The notes under the pieces were generated by a model that was not told the DNA's origin, ran no database searches, and saw only the letters and a list, made by a program, of their open reading frames with translations. Shown here piece by piece: positions 7,649-13,540 of a stretch of DNA of 25,161 nt; position 1 is the stretch's first letter, and each line of letters opens with the position of its first letter. This DNA comes from an uncultured Collinsella sp. (GTDB taxonomy: Bacteria; Actinomycetota; Coriobacteriia; Coriobacteriales; Coriobacteriaceae), in NCBI GenBank assembly GCA_959605475.1, contig CAUHFS010000036.1, positions 1 to 25,161 of the forward strand, given 5' to 3'. A program made the position numbers and the translations under genes.

Positions 7649-7684
7649 AAGGCCCGTCATCGGATTCGATGGCGGGCCTTTTGT
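7649..7684 (+). terminator. Terminator of the DedA-family gene
   Basis: AAGGCCCGTCATCG pairs with CGATGGCGGGCCTT (one G-T pair) around a GATT loop, followed by TTTTGTGTT. It begins about 30 bases after the stop codon. Confidence 0.85.
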
Positions 7685-7750
7685 GTTGGAGGCAAATGAA
7701 AATACTTTACTTAGTTAAAGAAAAGCGTTTTATCCAAGGCGTGCGGGGAG

Positions 7751-7756
7751 TACAAT
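7751..7756 (+). promoter_or_regulatory. Probable -10 box of ilvE
   Basis: TACAAT fits the -10 consensus well; no convincing -35 is present (a TTTTAT-like hexamer lies about 17 bases upstream). Transcription from here would begin near 7763 and give a leader of about 147 bases before ilvE. An imperfect inverted repeat (CTTTA...TAAAG around 7703-7718) just upstream could be an operator. No T-box or leucine/valine-rich leader peptide is seen. Confidence 0.45.
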
Positions 7757-7763
7757 CTCGTGC

Positions 7764-7913
7764 ATGCGAATCGACGTGCCATCGGCTTTGATGCCGTTCG
7801 CGTGTCCCGTTCGGCTCTACGCTCCGGGCGTGCGACGTTGCGACGCGGCCGGCTTCGGTCCTTGCGTGCGGGTTCGCGAGTATGCAACCGTGTGTGTAAG
7901 GAGCGACATATGA
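7764..7913 (+). CDS. Possible 49-residue upstream ORF overlapping the ilvE start
   Basis: ATG 7764 opens a frame that runs 49 codons and stops at TGA 7911-7913, overlapping the ilvE start in an ATGA arrangement. If transcription begins near 7763 it would be translated without a leader. The peptide is rich in Arg, Val and Cys and matches no family that I recognise. About two thirds of third positions are G or C. It could couple translation into ilvE, or it may be chance in GC-rich DNA. Confidence 0.2.
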   Translation: MRIDVPSALMPFACPVRLYAPGVRRCDAAGFGPCVRVREYATVCVRSDI

Positions 7914-8962
7914 CTGTCGAGAAGAAGGATATCGATTGGGGTAGCCTCGGCTTTGGCTACATGAAGACCGATTACAGCTACGAGGCCCATTGGAAGGATG
8001 GCGAGTGGGACGAGGGCGGCCTGACCACCGACCACACCCTGCACGTCTCCGAGTGCGGCGGCATCTTCCACTACTGCCAGGAGGTCTTTGAGGGCCTGAA
8101 GGCCTACACCGCCGAGGACGGCAGCATCGTCTGCTTCCGTCCCGACATGAACGCCGAGCGTATGTATAACTCTGCCCAGCGTCTGGAGATGCCCCCGTTC
8201 CCCAAGGACAAGTTTGTCGAGGCCGTCAAGCAGGTCGTCTCTGCCAACGCCGCCTGGGTTCCGCCTTTCGGTTCCGGCGCAACCCTGTACGTGCGTCCAT
8301 TTATGATCGGCTCCGGTGACGTGATCGGCGTGGCTCCCGCTCCTGAGTACACGTTCCGTATTCTCGTGACCCCGGTCGGTCCGTACTTTAAGGGCGGCCT
8401 CAAGCCTGTCAAGCTGCGCGTTTCCGAGTACGACCGCGCCGCACCGCACGGCACCGGCAACATCAAGGCCGGCCTCAACTACGCCATGTCCCTGAAGCCC
8501 ACGATGGAGGCTCACCGCGAGGGCTATGCCGAGAACCTGTATCTCGACTCCGAGTCCCGCACCTATGTCGAGGAGACCGGTGGCGCCAACATCCTGTTCG
8601 TGAAGGAAGATGGCACGCTTGTTGTCCCGCAGTCGCACACCGACTCCATTCTTCCCTCCATCACCCGCCGTTCGCTCGTTCAGGTTGCTCAGGACCTGGG
8701 CATGACCGTCGACCAGCGTCCCGTCGAGTGGGCCGAGGTTAAGGCCGGCACCTTTGTTGAGTGCGGTCTGTGCGGCACCGCTGCCGTTATCTCCCCGGTC
8801 GGCGAGATCGACAACAAGGTCTACGGTGCCGACGAGACTGTGACCTTCCCGGCTGGCTACACCGAGATCGGTCCTGTGATGAAGAGGCTCCGCGAGACCC
8901 TGACGGGCATCCAGTCTGGTGCTGTTGAGGATAAGCACAACTGGGTTTACACCGTCGCGTAA
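7910..8962 (+). CDS. ilvE: Branched-chain amino acid aminotransferase
   Basis: A PLP-dependent enzyme that transfers the amino group between glutamate and the keto acids of leucine, isoleucine and valine, in the last step of their synthesis or first step of breakdown. The protein is 350 residues long, the larger fold-type IV class (BCAT type II) and not the roughly 310-residue E. coli type. The PLP lysine is K186 in GTGNIKAGLNYA. Other family blocks are EVFEGLKAY, RPFMIGSGDVIG, and EETGGANILF near the middle, with ECGLCGTAAVISPVG near the C-terminus. The ATG at 7910 has TAAGGAG 6 bases upstream; reading further upstream gives an Arg-rich, unlikely extension. The codons favour C- and T-ended types as in well-expressed genes. 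No other ilv genes adjoin it. Confidence 0.95.
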   Translation: MTVEKKDIDWGSLGFGYMKTDYSYEAHWKDGEWDEGGLTTDHTLHVSECGGIFHYCQEVFEGLKAYTAEDGSIVCFRPDMNAERMYNSAQRLEMPPFPKDKFVEAVKQVVSANAAWVPPFGSGATLYVRPFMIGSGDVIGVAPAPEYTFRILVTPVGPYFKGGLKPVKLRVSEYDRAAPHGTGNIKAGLNYAMSLKPTMEAHREGYAENLYLDSESRTYVEETGGANILFVKEDGTLVVPQSHTDSILPSITRRSLVQVAQDLGMTVDQRPVEWAEVKAGTFVECGLCGTAAVISPVGEIDNKVYGADETVTFPAGYTEIGPVMKRLRETLTGIQSGAVEDKHNWVYTVA

Positions 8963-9071
8963 GCTGTCTTAGCTGTCCGGGCCGAGGGCGACCTTCCTTT
9001 CCGGCGCGTCCTCGGGCCTGCGTTACCTCGGCGCTGCCGTTACGGGCAAAATAGATCTGAAAAAAGATGGC

Positions 9072-9100
9072 GCGCGGCCTTTTAGGCCGCGCTTTTGTTT
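9072..9100 (+). terminator. Terminator of ilvE
   Basis: GCGCGGCC (9072-9079) pairs with GGCCGCGC (9085-9092) around TTTTA and is followed by TTTTGTTTT. It lies about 110 bases after the ilvE stop, with only weak secondary structure between. Confidence 0.85.
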
Positions 9101-9125
9101 TGCTTCGTGCCATGTGGGGGCGGTG

Positions 9126-9336
9126 GCGACGTGCATTTTTGCGAGTATTCTGCAATCGAAGGCCCCTGCATACCGACGTTCGGGCAAAAATCCGTGCTCG
9201 TCGATGCTTTTCGCGAATAATAGGCGGGGTTATGGGCCGACAGCACTTGATTTGCAGGGATATTCGCGGTCTTTGGCCTTCGTCATGGCGCCCGATGCTC
9301 TTGGTTATGTTGAATACTCCCAAAAATGCACGGCGC
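9126..9336. repeat. 211-bp element with 25-bp terminal inverted repeats (MITE-like)
   Basis: The left end 9126-9150 (core GTGCATTTTTGCGAGTATTC) and the right end 9312-9336 are inverted copies matching at 23 of 25 positions. The 161 bases inside show no good ORF with a ribosome-binding site on either strand and no similarity to the IS30 element at the left end of the window. It fills most of the gap between ilvE and lemA. The layout fits a small non-autonomous element; no clear target duplication is visible. Confidence 0.6.
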
Positions 9337-9355
9337 TTAGAGGGGGACCTACGCG

Positions 9356-9401
9356 AAAAAGGAAACCGCTCCGTCGAAGTATGCATTCGACGGAGCGGTT
9401 T
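9356..9401 (-). terminator. Terminator of lemA
   Basis: A perfect 16-bp stem (9363-9378 with 9386-9401) around a 7-base loop. On the minus strand it is followed, after two C, by five T (the A run 9356-9360 on the plus strand). It lies about 35 bases beyond the lemA stop. On the plus strand there is no T run, so it acts mainly for lemA. Confidence 0.8.
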
Positions 9402-9437
9402 ATGCATATAGCCGATTCAGGATGCGTTGCCAACTTG

Positions 9438-9989
9438 TTAGAACTTGACGGTCGGTGCCTGGCGGGCGGCCTCGGCTGCCTCAAAGCCCTGGCGCTCCTT
9501 AAACTGGAAGATGCCGGCAAAGGTAACGGCAGGGAACGTCTGGATGGCGTTGTTGTAGCTAAGCACGCAGTCGTTGTAGCTCTGGCGCGCGTAGCTCACC
9601 TTGTTCTCGGTGTCTTCGAGCGTGGCTTGGAGCTGCGTAAAGTTGGTGTTCGCCTTAAGATCGGGGTAAGCCTCGGCCACGGCGAAGAGCTGGCGCAGGG
9701 CGCCGGTCAGCACGTTGTCGGCTTCCATCTTGGCTTCGGGCGTGGTGGCGCTCACGGCGGCGTTGCGCGCGTTGACCACGGCGGCAAGCGTGTCCTGCTC
9801 GTGTTTGGCATAGCCCTTGACGGTCTCGACTAGGTTAGGGATCAGGTCGTTGCGGCGCTGCAGCTGCGTGTCGATATTCTGCCAGGCGTTATCAATGCGA
9901 TTGCGCTTGGTGACCATGTTGTTGTAGATGCCAGCGATGGCGCAGACAATCACAACGACAACAACGATACCGATGATGACGGGAATCAT
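9438..9989 (-). CDS. lemA: LemA-family membrane protein
   Basis: A 183-residue protein with one N-terminal membrane helix (about 3-24) followed by a long alpha-helical domain outside or at the membrane. The family blocks are visible: NRIDNAWQNIDTQLQRRNDLIPNL, VNARNAAV, YARQSYNDCVLSYNNAIQTFP and the terminal FKERQGFEA. The function of LemA proteins is not settled; they are often found near stress or protease genes, but here the gene stands alone. The ATG at 9989 has GGAG 7 bases upstream on the minus strand. It is divergent from the TetR-type gene across a 211-base gap, so that regulator could act here, though no operator was identified. Confidence 0.92.
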   Translation of the reverse strand: MIPVIIGIVVVVVIVCAIAGIYNNMVTKRNRIDNAWQNIDTQLQRRNDLIPNLVETVKGYAKHEQDTLAAVVNARNAAVSATTPEAKMEADNVLTGALRQLFAVAEAYPDLKANTNFTQLQATLEDTENKVSYARQSYNDCVLSYNNAIQTFPAVTFAGIFQFKERQGFEAAEAARQAPTVKF

Positions 9990-10050
9990 GGTGTCTCCGT
10001 TTCGAATGGCCGCGGCGTTTTCCGCCGGCTGCCGTTGGTGTAACGCTACT

Positions 10051-10080
10051 AGTATACCCGCAACCTTTGGCGATACCGAA
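10051..10080 (-). promoter_or_regulatory. Possible lemA promoter
   Basis: Reading the minus strand, TATACT (complement of 10051-10056) lies about 60 bases before the lemA start. A poor -35-like TTCGGT (complement of 10075-10080) is 18 bases upstream. The -10 is convincing, the -35 is not. Confidence 0.4.
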
Positions 10081-10200
10081 CTTTCCGGTAAGCGTTATGT
10101 TTCCACCAAGGTGAGGCCATTCGCCAAGGGTGGGCGATACAGGTGTAAGATATGCGACAGATTAGTGAACGCTGTCTTTTCCTTGAGGAGGGCGATACGT

Positions 10201-10785
10201 ATGGACCTTCGCATCAAGAAAACCTATCGGGCCCTGTTCGAGGCCTTTACTGAGCTGCTCGAAGAGCATCGGTTTGAGGACGTGACGGTTGCCATGCTGT
10301 GCGACCGCGCTATGATTCGTCGGACGACGTTCTACAAGCACTTCCGCGACAAAAACGATTACTTTGCCTTCTATATCGATGAACTCATGTCGGGCCTACC
10401 GCAAAAGCGAGCCGATGCGGATGGCGCGGAGGGCGCCGAGGACGTGCGAGCGCTTCGCCACGAAGTGTTCGCTGATGCCATGGATTTGATTCTGGCGCAT
10501 GAGCAGCTCATGGATAACATTTTGGCGAGCAGTATGTCGGGCATGCTGACCAGCATGATTTGCGACCGCATCGCGCGCTCCATACGCGGACGCGTGATGA
10601 GCGCGCTTGACGAGGACGCGCTGGCGCCCGTATCGCTCGAGACAACGTCTGAGTTTGTCGCCGGCGGCATTATTCGGCTCTTTACCATGTGGTGGGAATC
10701 GGGCCACGTACTAGAGCGCCGATCCGAAATCGCCGACGTGGTCGATGCGTTGTTCGAGCGGACCATGACGCCGGTGAGTCACTAA
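10201..10785 (+). CDS. TetR/AcrR-family transcriptional regulator
   Basis: A 194-residue DNA-binding repressor-type protein. The N-terminal HTH lies at about residues 8-55: ALFEAFTELLEEHRFEDVTV, then MLCDRAMIRRTTFYKHFRDK, with the TFYKHF recognition-helix signature. The remaining 140 residues are helical and would bind an unknown ligand and form the dimer; the style resembles the group annotated with a TetR_C_7-like C-terminal domain. ATG 10201 is preceded by GAGGAGGG at a normal distance, so longer forms beginning inside the lemA promoter region are unlikely. It is divergent from lemA, and its stop lies 3 bases from the 3' end of the convergent tRNA-Ser gene. No terminator of its own is visible. 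Its target is unknown. Confidence 0.88.
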   Translation: MDLRIKKTYRALFEAFTELLEEHRFEDVTVAMLCDRAMIRRTTFYKHFRDKNDYFAFYIDELMSGLPQKRADADGAEGAEDVRALRHEVFADAMDLILAHEQLMDNILASSMSGMLTSMICDRIARSIRGRVMSALDEDALAPVSLETTSEFVAGGIIRLFTMWWESGHVLERRSEIADVVDALFERTMTPVSH

Positions 10786-10788
10786 GAG

Positions 10789-10878
10789 TGGCGGAGAGAG
10801 GGGGATTCGAACCCCCGGAACGCTCTCGCGCTCAACGGTTTTCAAGACCGCCGCATTCAACCGCTCTGCCATCTCTCC
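10789..10878 (-). tRNA. tRNA-Ser (anticodon UGA)
   Basis: Read on the minus strand, a 90-nt serine tRNA with a 7-bp acceptor stem (GGAGAGA with TCTCTCC), discriminator G and an encoded CCA end (complement of 10789-10791). The anticodon loop is CTTGAAA with UGA at 10842-10844. The long variable arm typical of serine tRNAs and the T-loop GGTTCGAATCC are present. It decodes UCA and probably other UCN codons. Confidence 0.97.
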
Positions 10879-10929
10879 GTGAGTCGTAATGATAGCATCG
10901 TTTTGGATTTGCAACAGGGAAGGCGAACG

Positions 10930-12711
10930 ATGACGATCACCGAAATCGACGAGAAGTTCATGCGCGAGGCGCTGGCCGAGGCGCGCGCCGCCGCTGCGGT
11001 GGGCGAAGTGCCCATTGGCGCTGTGGTGGTGCGCGCGGGTGAGATCGTCGCGCGGGCACATAATCGTCGCGAGCTCGACCAGGACCCTTCGGCGCATGCA
11101 GAGTTCGCGGCCCTGTGCGCTGCCGCTCGGTCGCTCGGTCGCTGGCGCCTTTCCGATTGCACGGTCTACGTGACGCTTGAGCCCTGCTGCATGTGCGCGG
11201 GGCTTATGGTTAACGCGCGCGTGGGGCGCTGCGTGTACGGCGCGGCCGATGCTAAGGCGGGCGCTCTGGGGTCGCTATACGACCTCAATGCCGATTCGCG
11301 CCTGAATCATCGGTTTAATGTGACCGCCTGCGTGCTGGCAGACGAGTGCCGCGCGGTGCTAAGCGGTTATTTTAGTGGGCTGCGTGGCGCCGATGGTGCT
11401 GGCTGCGGTTGTGGGGCCGATCTTGAGGCGCATACCGCTCATGCCGAGGCGCTCGCGTGTGTCGAAGATGCTGCCGTTGAGGCGGTCGATTTTGGTGCCG
11501 CGTGCCGCCGGCCCCGCCGTGTGCTGCTGGCGATCGACTCCTTTAAAGGCAGCGTGTCGAGCTCGCAGGCAGAGTCGGCAGTTGCCGAGGGCGTGCGCCG
11601 CGTGTGGCCCGATGCCCAAGTAAGCGCGCTGCCGCTGGCGGATGGCGGCGAGGGAACGCTCGATGCCGTTGCCGCGTGCGGCGGTGAGACTGTGACCTGC
11701 GAGGTGGCAGGTCCCTTGGGCGACCGCGTGTCTGCACGGATGCTTGTGGATGCCGAGCGCGAGTCCGCGGTCATCGAGATGGCCGAGGCGGCCGGCATTG
11801 GGTATTCGCCTTGCACGGAGTTGTCGGCGTTGGCGGCCACAACCTATGGCGTGGGCGAGCTGATGCTCCGTGCGGTTCGTGCCGGGGCAAAGACTATCTA
11901 TATTGGCTTGGGCGGCAGCGCCACCAACGACGGTGGCGCCGGCATGCTGCAGGCGCTGGGCGCGCGTGTGGTCGATGATCGGGGCTGCGATGTCGCCCCT
12001 GGTCTTGCGGGTCTCGAACACGTGGTGAGTATCGATTTGGCGCCAGCGCTTCGGGCGCTGAACGGTGCGCGTGTCGTGGTGCTTTCCGATGTAGAGAATC
12101 CACTCGTGGGACGCCGAGGCGCTCTGGCGGTGTTCGGTGGGCAGAAGGGCCTGCCGGCGGATGATGCCGAGGCGCTGAATAGGTGCGACAGCTGGATGGT
12201 CGGCTACGGTCGCTTGCTCGACGCTGAGATTGCCGGAGCTCGAGCCCAGGGGTTGTTGTGCACACCCGAGGGCGCACGGACATTTGGCTCGGTGCTCGGC
12301 GTGCCCGGCGCGGGCGCTGCCGGTGGCCTGGGCGCCGCGCTGCTGGCGCTCGGCGCGGAGCTGCGTTCGGGCGTGGAGACGGTGCTCGATCTCGTGGGAT
12401 TTGACGCGCGCGTGCGCGATGTCGACCTGGTCATAACGGGCGAGGGCAATATGGACGAGCAATCCGCCGCCGGCAAAGCGCCGGTGGGTGTTGCCCGCCG
12501 CGCCAAGCGATATGGCAAGCCGGTGGCCGCTGTCGTGGGCGGTCGCGCCGACTATCTGGACGCGGTGTATGAGCAGGGCATCGACTTGGTGCTTCCGATC
12601 TGCCGCAAGCCCATGGACCTGGAGCAGGCACTCAATCCGCAAGAAGCCACAACCAACCTCATCTGCGCCGGTGAAGCAGCCGCCCAAGCCTACGACCTCG
12701 CTCGCCTCTAA
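10930..12711 (+). CDS. tadA: Fusion of tRNA adenosine deaminase (TadA) and glycerate kinase
   Basis: One 593-residue ORF with two enzymes. Residues 1-148 are TadA, which converts the wobble adenosine of tRNA-Arg(ACG) to inosine. The zinc and catalytic residues are H56 and E58 (HAE) and C86 and C89 (PCCMC), and the family block GEVPIGAVVV is at 25-34. After a Cys/Ala-rich linker (149-195) comes a complete glycerate 2-kinase of the GlxK/GarK family, with DSFKGS at 203-208, then PLADGGEGT, GLGGSATNDGGAGM and GEGNMDEQSAAGKAP further on. It would phosphorylate D-glycerate to 2-phosphoglycerate. ATG 10930 has AGGGAAGG 6 bases upstream; earlier in-frame starts fall at the tRNA gene. No internal ribosome-binding site is seen at the domain border, so the two are probably made as one chain. 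The two functions have no known link. Confidence 0.9.
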   Translation: MTITEIDEKFMREALAEARAAAAVGEVPIGAVVVRAGEIVARAHNRRELDQDPSAHAEFAALCAAARSLGRWRLSDCTVYVTLEPCCMCAGLMVNARVGRCVYGAADAKAGALGSLYDLNADSRLNHRFNVTACVLADECRAVLSGYFSGLRGADGAGCGCGADLEAHTAHAEALACVEDAAVEAVDFGAACRRPRRVLLAIDSFKGSVSSSQAESAVAEGVRRVWPDAQVSALPLADGGEGTLDAVAACGGETVTCEVAGPLGDRVSARMLVDAERESAVIEMAEAAGIGYSPCTELSALAATTYGVGELMLRAVRAGAKTIYIGLGGSATNDGGAGMLQALGARVVDDRGCDVAPGLAGLEHVVSIDLAPALRALNGARVVVLSDVENPLVGRRGALAVFGGQKGLPADDAEALNRCDSWMVGYGRLLDAEIAGARAQGLLCTPEGARTFGSVLGVPGAGAAGGLGAALLALGAELRSGVETVLDLVGFDARVRDVDLVITGEGNMDEQSAAGKAPVGVARRAKRYGKPVAAVVGGRADYLDAVYEQGIDLVLPICRKPMDLEQALNPQEATTNLICAGEAAAQAYDLARL

Positions 12712-12727
12712 AACCCATCCCCTCGAT

Positions 12728-12796
12728 AAGTTGCGGTGAAATACGGAGTGTTTTTGCCTTTAAGGTGCCAATTCAGTCCGTATTCCACCGCAACTT
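12728..12796. repeat. Imperfect 20-bp inverted repeat after the tadA-glycerate kinase gene
   Basis: 12728-12747 and 12777-12796 are inverted copies (19 of 20; core GTTGCGGTGAAATACGGA). The 29-base loop contains a T run and a small CCTT-AAGG pairing. It begins 17 bases after the stop codon and may help to terminate transcription, but it lacks a T run after the right arm. It is also shaped like a small mobile repeat. Confidence 0.6.
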
Positions 12797-12846
12797 CGTG
12801 AATGGTCATGCGAGGCTGGCTGCCTTGGGCCTTGGGTCGGACCGTC

Positions 12847-13008
12847 CGCCACGAAATGCGGCCATCTACTACGTTTAACCGAGTATCCTCGATCATCCCG
12901 AATTTTGCGAAATTAAAACCGCAGGTAGAAAGCTTGCCGGTTTTCGAAAAAGCCGGCTATGGTTGACCCCTGCGGCCTAAACGTAGTAGATAGGCCCTTT
13001 TCGTGGCG
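12847..13008. repeat. 162-bp nested inverted repeat (extended hairpin)
   Basis: The outer arms are 12847-12877 and 12978-13008 (27 of 31 match, with an exact 14-bp core ATCTACTACGTTTA). Inside, CCGCAGG 12919-12925 pairs with CCTGCGG 12969-12975. Within that, GCCGGTTTT from 12936 pairs with the segment ending at 12957 to give a 9-bp stem. No gene is seen in it. The regular nesting suggests a mobile repeat or a structured RNA. Confidence 0.65.
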
Positions 13009-13026
13009 CAGCGTCAGACCAGTCTT

Positions 13027-13096
13027 TTTGGGACGGGGCTATTTTGACTACTTGCCGATCCGATTGCCCGAGTAGTCAAAAAGGCCCCGTCCCAAA
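13027..13096. repeat. 26-bp inverted repeat upstream of the SRP RNA
   Basis: 13027-13052 and 13071-13096 are inverted copies (24 of 26; core GGGACGGGGC...GTCCC) around an 18-base loop. It lies about 55 bases upstream of the SRP RNA gene and within or just before its promoter region. With the previous two repeats it makes three long hairpins in 370 bases. Confidence 0.6.
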
Positions 13097-13149
13097 TTAG
13101 CTGTCTTGCCCCATCGGGCGGGAGCAGGTAAGATATATCGAGCGCCTAG

Positions 13150-13257
13150 CGCGTTCGATGGGTTCGGATGACGACATGTTCCGAATCTGGTCAGGTCCGG
13201 AAGGAAGCAGCCATAAGGAGCCTCTGTCGGGCATCCGAATCCATCGAGCGCACGGGC
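13150..13257 (+). ncRNA. ffs: 4.5S / signal recognition particle RNA (small bacterial type)
   Basis: The universally conserved SRP core is present (GTCAGGTCCGGAAGGAAGCA from 13190), forming the Ffh-binding helix with its symmetric and asymmetric loops. The flanks GCGTTCGATGGGTTCGGATG (from 13151) and CATCCGAATCCATCGAGCGC (to 13251) pair over nearly their whole length to close the hairpin. A T-rich stretch follows (13258-13266), marking the 3' end. The RNA joins Ffh to target membrane proteins to the translocon. The exact ends are estimated. Confidence 0.95.
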
Positions 13258-13303
13258 TTTCTTTTTGCGCGGTTTTACCAAACCGCGCAATGCTCGACGC
13301 TGC

Positions 13304-13403
13304 GCGCCACCCAGAGCGGCAATTTGTCATTCAAAAGGCAAGGCATGACCAGAAGGTCTATGCCTTGCCTTTTTCATGCCAACTTGTTCGCTCTGGGTGG
13401 CGC
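13304..13403. repeat. 100-bp inverted repeat enclosing a terminator hairpin
   Basis: GCGCCACCCAGAGCG (13304-13318) and its exact complement (13389-13403) flank a strong hairpin at 13333-13374 followed by T residues. A further perfect 11-bp hairpin, TTGCGCGGTTT with AAACCGCGCAA (13265-13290), lies between this and the SRP RNA. Confidence 0.55.
13333..13378 (+). terminator. Terminator downstream of the SRP RNA
   Basis: AAAAGGCAAGGCATGACC pairs with GGTC-T-ATGCCTTGCCTTTT (one bulged T) around AGAA, ending in a T run. It would stop any transcription continuing past the SRP RNA and isolates the next operon. Confidence 0.8.
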
Positions 13404-13467
13404 TCGCTGACTTTGCCAAAACAGTGACGTTTTTACCACCGCTCAAGACTCTTCTGTAACGAGATAC

Positions 13468-13527
13468 TTACGCATCTTCAGGGTTCGCCGTACTATCATG
13501 AATCAGATTGAAGAGAGATGATGATAG
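13468..13527 (+). promoter_or_regulatory. Promoter and possible operator of the second exporter operon
   Basis: TTACGC (13468-13473) and TACTAT (13491-13496) are 17 bases apart. A 7-bp inverted repeat, CTATCAT (13493-13499) with ATGATAG (13521-13527), covers the expected transcription start and could be a repressor site or a small leader hairpin. No regulator gene is adjacent. Confidence 0.4.
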
Positions 13528-13540
13528 GGAGCGCCTTTTT

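Noticed and set aside
7757..7909. T-box or amino-acid-rich leader peptide before ilvE
   Set aside because: No T-box core sequence, no terminator hairpin with T run and no Leu/Ile/Val-rich peptide were found.
10786..10878. tRNA-Ser as an integration site of a mobile island
   Set aside because: No integrase, no direct repeat of the tRNA end, and housekeeping genes on both sides.
10879..10929. Upstream extension of the TadA fusion to 10879
   Set aside because: It would start at the edge of the tRNA gene without a ribosome-binding site, while ATG 10930 has a well-placed one.
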